Below are positions 58,415-64,000 of a DNA stretch of 64,000 nt, piece after piece; within the stretch, counting starts at the first letter, position 1; every line of letters begins with the position of its first letter. The translations under genes and the position numbers were made by a program. This DNA is from Chitinophagaceae bacterium LGM1 (GTDB lineage: Bacteria > Bacteroidota > Bacteroidia > Chitinophagales > Chitinophagaceae): positions 1,325,501 through 1,389,500 of the forward strand of contig CP075895.1 of assembly GCA_018604165.1 (NCBI GenBank), in the 5' to 3' direction. The notes beneath the pieces were generated by a model. That model saw only the letters and a program-made list of their open reading frames with translations. It had not been told where the DNA came from and did no database searches.

Positions 58415-59683
58415 TTAATCTTTGATGTCGTATTCTTTTATCTTTCTGTAAAGGGTACGTTCGGATATGCCGAGTTCATTAGCAGCATCGCGGCGGCGGC
58501 CTTTATGTTTTTTCAGCGACTTAACGATGAATTCTTTTTCCCTGTCTGTCAGCATCAGCGACTCTTCCACATCTTCATGATGGTCTACCGTAGGATTATT
58601 ATTTGATGGCTGGTGCAGTACAATGGGTGTACTGACAGGGGTTACCATACTATCGGCAGCAGGCATATTGTATGCAGGCATTACGGGTGCAGCATCGGGC
58701 ATAGCAACGGGTGAGAAGCCGCCGGACGAGTGCCCCATTTCGTAGAGCATTTGTTTTATCTCTGTCATGTCTTTCTTTAACTCGAAAAACAGCTTGTATA
58801 GTATGTCGCGCTCGGTGGTATTAAAGTCGTTGGCTGTTTGTGCATGGGGGCTGTGTATGGGTACGCCTGCAGGTTGCAGCAATGCCAGCCCACGGTTGCC
58901 CGTAGCATTGGGCAAAAACTTTTGCAGGGCTTCTGCGCTCAGTACCTTCTCGGTACTCAATACAGAAATCTGCTCGGCTATGTTTTTAAGTTCCCGCACA
59001 TTACCCGGCCAAGGGTAGTTCATCAGCACTTGTTGCGCGTTGGCATCAAGCTGTACAGATTGTGTTTTGTATCGCTCTGCAAAGTCGCCCGTAAACTTGC
59101 GGAAGAGCAGGGGTATATCTTCTTTCCTGTCGCGGAGTGCAGGTACGCGGATGGGTACAGTGCTGAGGCGGTAATACAAATCTTCACGAAACTTACCGTT
59201 TTGTGCATGCTCCAGCAAATCGCGGTTGGTAGCAGCTATCACACGTACATCCGTCTTCTGCACTTTCGATGAACCAACACGTATAAACTCTCCGCTCTCC
59301 AACACACGCAACAGGCGAGCTTGCGTACCCAATGGCATTTCACCTATTTCATCCAAAAATATCGTACCGCCGTTAACCGTTTCAAAATAACCTTTACGAG
59401 CATCTACCGCACCTGTAAAAGAACCTTTTTCGTGGCCGAAGAGTTCACTATCAATAGTACCCTCTGGTATAGCACCACAGTTTACAGCAATAAAAGGATT
59501 GTGCTTGCGCGATGACAGGGCATGTATGATGTTTGAAAAAGCCTCTTTACCAACACCGCTTTCGCCGGCTATCAGTACCGACAAGTCGGTTGCAGCTACC
59601 TGCACAGCAGTATCGAGGGCATGGTTTAGCGCAGGCGTATTGCCTATAATGCCAAACCTGTTTTTTATGTTTTGGTTATCCAT
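58415..59683 (-). CDS. sigma-54-dependent transcriptional activator
   Basis: The 422-residue AAA+ activator has no N-terminal receiver or sensor domain: the AAA+ region starts near residue 8. Walker A is GESGVGKEAF, the sigma-54 contact loop is GSFTGA (GAFTGA with A to S), and Walker B is GGTIFLDEIGEM. 'VRVIAATNRDL' and the arginine finger region follow. The middle linker is Pro/Met/Ala-rich (about residues 270-370). The C-terminal Fis helix-turn-helix (RDAANELGISERTLYRKI) binds DNA. It sits in the miaB-lptE operon, a conserved Bacteroidota order. Being sensor-less, it may be controlled by its level or by a partner. Confidence 0.92.
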   Translation of the reverse strand: MDNQNIKNRFGIIGNTPALNHALDTAVQVAATDLSVLIAGESGVGKEAFSNIIHALSSRKHNPFIAVNCGAIPEGTIDSELFGHEKGSFTGAVDARKGYFETVNGGTIFLDEIGEMPLGTQARLLRVLESGEFIRVGSSKVQKTDVRVIAATNRDLLEHAQNGKFREDLYYRLSTVPIRVPALRDRKEDIPLLFRKFTGDFAERYKTQSVQLDANAQQVLMNYPWPGNVRELKNIAEQISVLSTEKVLSAEALQKFLPNATGNRGLALLQPAGVPIHSPHAQTANDFNTTERDILYKLFFELKKDMTEIKQMLYEMGHSSGGFSPVAMPDAAPVMPAYNMPAADSMVTPVSTPIVLHQPSNNNPTVDHHEDVEESLMLTDREKEFIVKSLKKHKGRRRDAANELGISERTLYRKIKEYDIKD

Positions 59684-59686
59684 TGT

Positions 59687-59720
59687 GTCAAGTCAAAAGT
59701 CAAAAGTCAAAAGTCAAAAA
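59687..59720 (+). repeat. tandem heptamer repeat upstream of the sigma-54 activator
   Basis: AAAAGTC occurs as about four perfect tandem units directly upstream of the start codon of the activator gene. Copy-number change by slippage could alter the spacing of its leader. Confidence 0.7.
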
Positions 59721-59747
59721 TGTGTTTTTTGAATTTTCACTTTTTAA

Positions 59748-61163
59748 TTAATCTACTATTTCTCCAATCAACGTAGCGGATGTAGCTGTGTTGATTTGTA
59801 CGTTTACGTAATCACCTTTTTTCAGTTGGTAATTGCCTTTGGGGAATACTACCATTTTGTTTTGTGTGTTGCGCCCGCACCAGTCGGCATCGCTTCGTTT
59901 GCTATCGCCCTCTATCAGTACTTTGAATGTTTTGCCGATGTCGTTCTGATAGCTCTCGCGTGAGTGTTTGTTTTGCAGTTTGATGATTTCTTCGAGCCTG
60001 CGTTTTTTTACATCTTCAGGTACATCATCTTCGTAGCGGCGGGCTGCAAGTGTACCGGGGCGTTCGCTGTAAGAGAACATATACGCCATATCAAACCTGC
60101 ACATTTCCATCAGGCTCAGTGTGTCTTGGTGTTCTTCTTCCGTTTCGCTGCAAAAACCACTTATAACGTCTGTACTCAAACCGCAATCGGGCATTATCTC
60201 GCGTATGCGCTTCACTTTTGCCAGATACCACTCGCGTGTATAAGTACGGTTCATGTGTTGCAGTATGCGGGTATTGCCGCTTTGTACGGGCAGGTGTATG
60301 TATTCGCAAATATTATCGTACTGTGCCATGGTATGCAGCACATCGTCTGTAATGTCTTTAGGGTGAGAGGTGCTGAAACGTATGCGGAGTAGGGGAGATA
60401 TGAAGGCAACTTGTTCTAACAACTTATCGAAAGTAACTTCTTCACCTGACGGAGTAGTGTGATAATAACTATCCACATTCTGCCCTAAAAGGGTAACCTC
60501 TCTGAAACCACGATTGAATAAATCCTGACACTCTGCTACGATGCTCAGGTTATCTCTGCTACGTTCACGACCGCGTGTAAATGGCACTACACAAAACGTA
60601 CACATATTATTGCACCCGCGCATGATGCTGACAAATGCCGTAACACCATTACTGTCCAAACGCACGGGCGATATATCGGCATACGTTTCCTCACGGCTCA
60701 GTAACACGTTTACTGTTTTTTGTCCACCCTCAGCTTCGGTTATCAGACCGGGCAGGCTACGATAAGCATCGGGACCTACTACTATATCTACCAGTTTTTC
60801 TTCTTCCAGAAACTTAGCTTTCAGACGTTCTGCCATGCAGCCCAGCACACCTATCAGCATACCTGGCTTTTCGTCTTTTATCTTTTTGAAAGTTTGCAGA
60901 CGATTGCGTACGGTTTGCTCTGCCTTCTCTCGTATAGAGCAGGTGTTGATGAACACCAGATTGGCCTCATCTATATTGCGGGTAGCACCAAAGCCTTCTT
61001 CGTGCAGGATGGATGCCACAATCTCGCTATCGCTGAAGTTCATCTGGCAGCCATAGCTTTCTATATAGAATTTCTTGTTATATCCATTGGGGTCTTCGGC
61101 AAAAGGGGCGAATGCCTCACCTTGCCTGTTTTCTTCAATCACCTTGTGCAGAATCTCTGCCAT
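59748..61163 (-). CDS. miaB: tRNA-2-methylthio-N6-dimethylallyladenosine synthase
   Basis: MiaB adds the 2-methylthio group to i6A37 of tRNAs, using SAM and two 4Fe-4S clusters. The 471-residue protein has three N-terminal UPF0004 Cys ([30 protein letters not shown]), the radical-SAM CxxxCxxC in [23 protein letters not shown] and a C-terminal TRAM domain. It has a -7 box about 20 bases upstream and leads the miaB-activator-lptE run. Confidence 0.96.
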   Translation of the reverse strand: MAEILHKVIEENRQGEAFAPFAEDPNGYNKKFYIESYGCQMNFSDSEIVASILHEEGFGATRNIDEANLVFINTCSIREKAEQTVRNRLQTFKKIKDEKPGMLIGVLGCMAERLKAKFLEEEKLVDIVVGPDAYRSLPGLITEAEGGQKTVNVLLSREETYADISPVRLDSNGVTAFVSIMRGCNNMCTFCVVPFTRGRERSRDNLSIVAECQDLFNRGFREVTLLGQNVDSYYHTTPSGEEVTFDKLLEQVAFISPLLRIRFSTSHPKDITDDVLHTMAQYDNICEYIHLPVQSGNTRILQHMNRTYTREWYLAKVKRIREIMPDCGLSTDVISGFCSETEEEHQDTLSLMEMCRFDMAYMFSYSERPGTLAARRYEDDVPEDVKKRRLEEIIKLQNKHSRESYQNDIGKTFKVLIEGDSKRSDADWCGRNTQNKMVVFPKGNYQLKKGDYVNVQINTATSATLIGEIVD

Positions 61164-61183
61164 ATTTTCAGTTTCGGTTTGTG

Positions 61184-61191
61184 CAAAGGTA
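61184..61191 (-). promoter_or_regulatory. -7 promoter element of miaB
   Basis: TACCTTTG on the minus strand is an exact TAnnTTTG match about 20 bases before ATG 61163. Confidence 0.55.
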
Positions 61192-61259
61192 ATATAAAGG
61201 CAGTTATGGGCATGCTAAACAGGGGTTAAAAATGTTGATAGGCTTATAATATAAACAAC

Positions 61260-61287
61260 AAAGCCATCCCGTATAGAGATGGCTTTG
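61260..61287 (-). terminator. intrinsic terminator after the M16 gene
   Basis: A 9-bp stem AAAGCCATC / GATGGCTTT (61260-61268 with 61278-61286), 22 bases past the stop codon. Confidence 0.8.
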
Positions 61288-61308
61288 TATATGAAGTTTG
61301 TTTAATGA

Positions 61309-63393
61309 TTAATTAAACTCGCTGTCAGGTATGTTTTTGTTTATTTCTACGGTTTCTACTTTGCCAGGTATTACCATGCCATTCGCATCCAATTTTACAC
61401 TGTATGGTATTTTATAGCCATTACCGCCCGGTACTTCTTTATAGTCGCCGTATTCCATTGATTGGCTTCCTTGTTCGCTGGTTTCTACTTTCTTCAGCAA
61501 CAATCCAGATGCTACATCATAGTATTCCATCTTTTTATCACCTTTTGCATTCACTGCCTCTACTACATATGCATCTGCCGCGCCTACTTTATCCATACCT
61601 TTTACGCTACGTTTCAGGCCATATTGTTGCGGGTGCAGTTCAGCGGCAATGTCGGCTTGCTCTTTCATATCTGCAGCTTCATCACCCTCTATGTTTTGCT
61701 TTTGTCCGCCAGCTTCCATATAACCTTTAGTGCCATCAAATACTTGCTTTTGCTGCACCATACCCATTACAGATACTTCAGACTTCAGTTTATTGCCCGC
61801 TTTTTTCATTTCTAATATTGAAATAGGCAATTCTTGTCCTTGCATGCTGAGTGTGCCTTTAGTTACTGTCTTAATATCCTTAATGCTGGTGATAGCTTTT
61901 TCACCACCAATAGCGTTTACATATTTTTTCAGGATGTCGTCGGCAGTAATGCTGGCAGGAGCAGCTTTTGTTTCAGCAGCTTTCAGCGGATTGCCATAGT
62001 TGTCGTAATAATCCAGTTTGCCATCGCTGTCAAAACGTGTCAATGATTTGTCAACATCGCCTTTTGCACCTACCACTACTATGTGCGCATTGCTGGCAGT
62101 GATGTATTTGCGGGCTACTGTCTGTATATCATCTGCCGTTACCGCATTCAGATTTTTCAGGTAATTCTGATAATAATCTTTCGGCATTTTATAACGCTCA
62201 ATATTGATAGCGTACTGTGCAATTGTTTGTGCATTTTCTAAACCAATAGCAAAGCTGCCAGACAGGTAGTTGAGGTGGTTTTGCAGTTCTTCCGCACCTA
62301 CTTTTTCTGTTTGCAGGCGGTTCATCTCTGCCAGTATTTCTGCCACCGCGCTATCGCTCACCGCATTGCGGCATTTTGCATAAGCTGTGAAGTTTCCTTT
62401 CAGATGGTCTTGCGTAATTGAAGAATAAGAACCGTACGTCCATGCGTGTTTCTCGCGCAGGTTCAGGAACAAACGGCCGTTAGAACCACCACCCAGTATT
62501 GAGTTAGCTACACGTGTTTTGATAACATCGGGTACGCCGGGTTTCAAATCTATTGGGTAAGTAACGTTGATAACACTCTGCACGGCCGCCTCGCGTGGTA
62601 CGAAAGCAACATTGGTTTTTGCAGGTGCAGTAGGGTTGCTGTAAGTAGCAACAGGTACTTCTGCTTTCTGCCATTTGCCAAAGTGTTTTTCAATCAGTTC
62701 TTTTGCCTCGCCAACAGTTATGTCGCCGATAACAGCCATGTATGCTACGTTGGGGCGGAAGTAAGTGCTGTAAAATTTCTTACAATCGTCCAGCGTTACT
62801 TTAGCGGCTGTTACATCTGTTACTACCTCGCCATACGGGTGTTGCTTACCGAAGTTGAGTGATGCGCTCACATTATTCAGCATATCATCCGGCTCATTCT
62901 TGTTTGCTTCAAGGCCGGAGAGTGTACGCTTCATTAATTTATCCAGTTCGTCTTGTTTGAAGTCTGAATTGATAGTAATATCTGATGTCAGCTCCATTAT
63001 TTTGCCTACGTGCTTCTTCAATCCTGATGCATATACGCTGCTGCTGGATGCATTGATGTTGGCACCTATGTAGTCTATTTCTTTAGCCAGTTGTTCGTTG
63101 CTACGTGTTTTAGTGCCGCTTGTCAGCAGTTCGCCCACCATGCTGGTGTAGCCAGCTTTTTCGCCCTCTAAAGCGGGGTCTATATCCAGTTGGATGCTGA
63201 TGCTTACTACGGGTAGCTTGTGTTTTTCTACAACAAATACACGCAAGCCATTTGCCAATGTAAAGCTTTGTGGTTCGCCGAGTTTCACCTCGGGTGCAGG
63301 CCCTGCTTTGGGGCGTATGCTACGGTCTAACTTCTGTGCAGATGCACTGAGTGCTACTGCCAGCGATAATATAGATAGTGTTAACTTTTTCAT
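61309..63393 (-). CDS. M16B peptidase-like subunit (non-catalytic) with C-terminal LolA-like domain
   Basis: The 694-residue protein has a signal peptide (MKKLTLSILSLAVALSASAQ) and two M16 half-domains (about residues 45-450). The zinc motif HxxEH is absent: the matching segment reads GEKAGYTSMVGELLTSGTK. But the partner-type R/Y segment LFLNLREKHAWTYGSYS is present. So it looks like the non-catalytic half of an M16B heterodimer whose catalytic half would be the adjacent upstream gene. The last about 215 residues (from TADDILKKYVNAIGGEKA) resemble an outer-membrane lipoprotein-sorting (LolA/LppX-like) beta-sandwich. This fusion is noteworthy. Confidence 0.88.
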   Translation of the reverse strand: MKKLTLSILSLAVALSASAQKLDRSIRPKAGPAPEVKLGEPQSFTLANGLRVFVVEKHKLPVVSISIQLDIDPALEGEKAGYTSMVGELLTSGTKTRSNEQLAKEIDYIGANINASSSSVYASGLKKHVGKIMELTSDITINSDFKQDELDKLMKRTLSGLEANKNEPDDMLNNVSASLNFGKQHPYGEVVTDVTAAKVTLDDCKKFYSTYFRPNVAYMAVIGDITVGEAKELIEKHFGKWQKAEVPVATYSNPTAPAKTNVAFVPREAAVQSVINVTYPIDLKPGVPDVIKTRVANSILGGGSNGRLFLNLREKHAWTYGSYSSITQDHLKGNFTAYAKCRNAVSDSAVAEILAEMNRLQTEKVGAEELQNHLNYLSGSFAIGLENAQTIAQYAINIERYKMPKDYYQNYLKNLNAVTADDIQTVARKYITASNAHIVVVGAKGDVDKSLTRFDSDGKLDYYDNYGNPLKAAETKAAPASITADDILKKYVNAIGGEKAITSIKDIKTVTKGTLSMQGQELPISILEMKKAGNKLKSEVSVMGMVQQKQVFDGTKGYMEAGGQKQNIEGDEAADMKEQADIAAELHPQQYGLKRSVKGMDKVGAADAYVVEAVNAKGDKKMEYYDVASGLLLKKVETSEQGSQSMEYGDYKEVPGGNGYKIPYSVKLDANGMVIPGKVETVEINKNIPDSEFN

Positions 63394-63433
63394 TTTATAA
63401 TACAGTTGAAGCTTGTTGTTTTAGAAAAATGGA

Positions 63434-64000
63434 TTATCCTTTCTTTTGTTGCGCTTTTGGTAAATAATGTACTATCAGCCTGTTTTCTTTGGTAAAGTAT
63501 TTGTTGGCAACACGCTTCAGGTCTTCTTTAGTTATTTTGGTGTAGTTCTTCAACTCTGTGTTGATGAGGTCTGCATTGCGGAAATAAGTATAGTACGTAG
63601 CCAGGTTTTCTGCAATACCCGCTACACGCTGGTTTTGAGAAACGAAATCATTTTCAGCCTGGTTCATCAGCTTTTGGTATTCTTCGTCAGACACGAGGGC
63701 TGTTTTTACTTTCTCTACTTCTGCAATCATTGACTTTTCCAACTCTTCGGGTTTAACACCTGCATTTGTTATACCGTACATGAAGGCAACACCCGGGTCT
63801 TCGTTAGGTATCATAAACGCACCCACCGCAAGGCCTTTCTGTTGTTTTTCTACTATCTCTTTCTGAAAGCGAGAGCTCTTACCCTGCGACAGCATTTGCG
63901 TAAGCAGTTGCATTGCATACCAATCTTCTGTACCCATTTTTGGTGTGTGATATGCTACGATGGTAGCTGGCAGTTGCACATTGTCAAAAAACTCAACACG
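63434..64000 (-). CDS. M16 family peptidase, C-terminal part (runs off the window)
   Basis: This is the in-window 3' end of an M16 peptidase gene, 40 bases upstream of the M16B-like gene and on the same strand. The frame stays open to the window edge. The visible part is the second half-domain, with 'HTPKMGTEDWYAMQLLTQMLSQGKSSRFQKEIVEKQQKGLAVGAF' (partner-domain pattern) and the terminal 'NYTKITKEDLKRVANKYFTKENRLIVHYLPK'. The HxxEH motif would lie outside the window; I expect it to be there. Confidence 0.88.
   Translation of the reverse strand, partial: RVEFFDNVQLPATIVAYHTPKMGTEDWYAMQLLTQMLSQGKSSRFQKEIVEKQQKGLAVGAFMIPNEDPGVAFMYGITNAGVKPEELEKSMIAEVEKVKTALVSDEEYQKLMNQAENDFVSQNQRVAGIAENLATYYTYFRNADLINTELKNYTKITKEDLKRVANKYFTKENRLIVHYLPKAQQKKG

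Overview
The window is a chromosomal segment of a Bacteroidota bacterium, most likely from the Chitinophagales or a nearby lineage. The evidence is T9SS C-terminal sorting domains (9142-10695, 40723-41685), GldB, several PorT-type outer-membrane barrels, a hybrid sensor kinase with an AraC output domain, BshB1, the alternative bacterial GlmU, the rpmB-rpmG-DUF4295 cluster, and promoters with the Bacteroidota -7 element TAnnTTTG in place of sigma-70 boxes. That -7 element often lies only 10-20 bases before the start codon, and I used it to settle several starts.

Layout. 1-4100: the end of an unidentified gene, a small membrane protein, a CDF metal exporter, two AT-rich orphan secreted-protein genes framed by copies of a two-module palindromic repeat, a mosaic of dispersed repeats, then rnhA. 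4100-8210: mqnA (futalosine menaquinone pathway), an HMG-CoA-lyase-like enzyme, a tandem pair of about 137-bp palindromic repeats beside an IS200-like (RAYT) transposase, panB and a YggS-type PLP protein. 8270-13325: a probably highly expressed exported protein with an elaborate upstream region and a strong terminator, a delta-60-repeat T9SS protein, and a membrane-anchored GAF/kinase/receiver/AraC hybrid regulator. 13317-24742: nadE, a PorT barrel, gldB, a DUF3078 barrel, scpA, a lipoprotein, tsaD-trmN6, and a large AsmA-like protein. 24850-29700: tRNA-Arg(CCG), tRNA-Glu(UUC), tpiA, the GlmU-like enzyme, L31 type B, a TlpA-like thioredoxin and a PhnP-like hydrolase.

30026-36967: three tandem paralogous PorT-like barrels with a hotdog thioesterase between the first and second, an MCE/MlaD-like protein with a 43-residue lipoprotein-like gene upstream, an RRM RNA-binding protein, an LpxR-type lipid A deacylase, a DUF4349 lipoprotein and a PIN toxin-antitoxin pair. 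36981-45743: an orphan secreted protein, an M28 peptidase, a divergent SDR/HxlR pair, a T9SS protein, a repeat-bounded non-coding stretch, dnaX (with an A9 slippery tract) and the pyruvate dehydrogenase E2 gene. 45780-48120: an AT-rich island coding for a small secreted protein, a propeller-like protein and an exported thioredoxin-like protein. 48153-53736: two tandem amidases (one lacking its catalytic Glu), a CreD-type envelope operon, and small lipoproteins. 53864-64000: ribosomal proteins, bshB1, mltG, the conserved miaB-sigma54 activator-lptE-(TPR-like)-secG run, and an M16B peptidase pair cut by the window edge.

Most of the window is ordinary core-genome content centred on the cell envelope. 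The best places to look for something undescribed are the repeat-framed orphan genes at 1497-3602, the AT-rich three-gene island at 45854-48070, the A9 tract in dnaX, and the tandem barrel/thioesterase cluster at 30026-32467.
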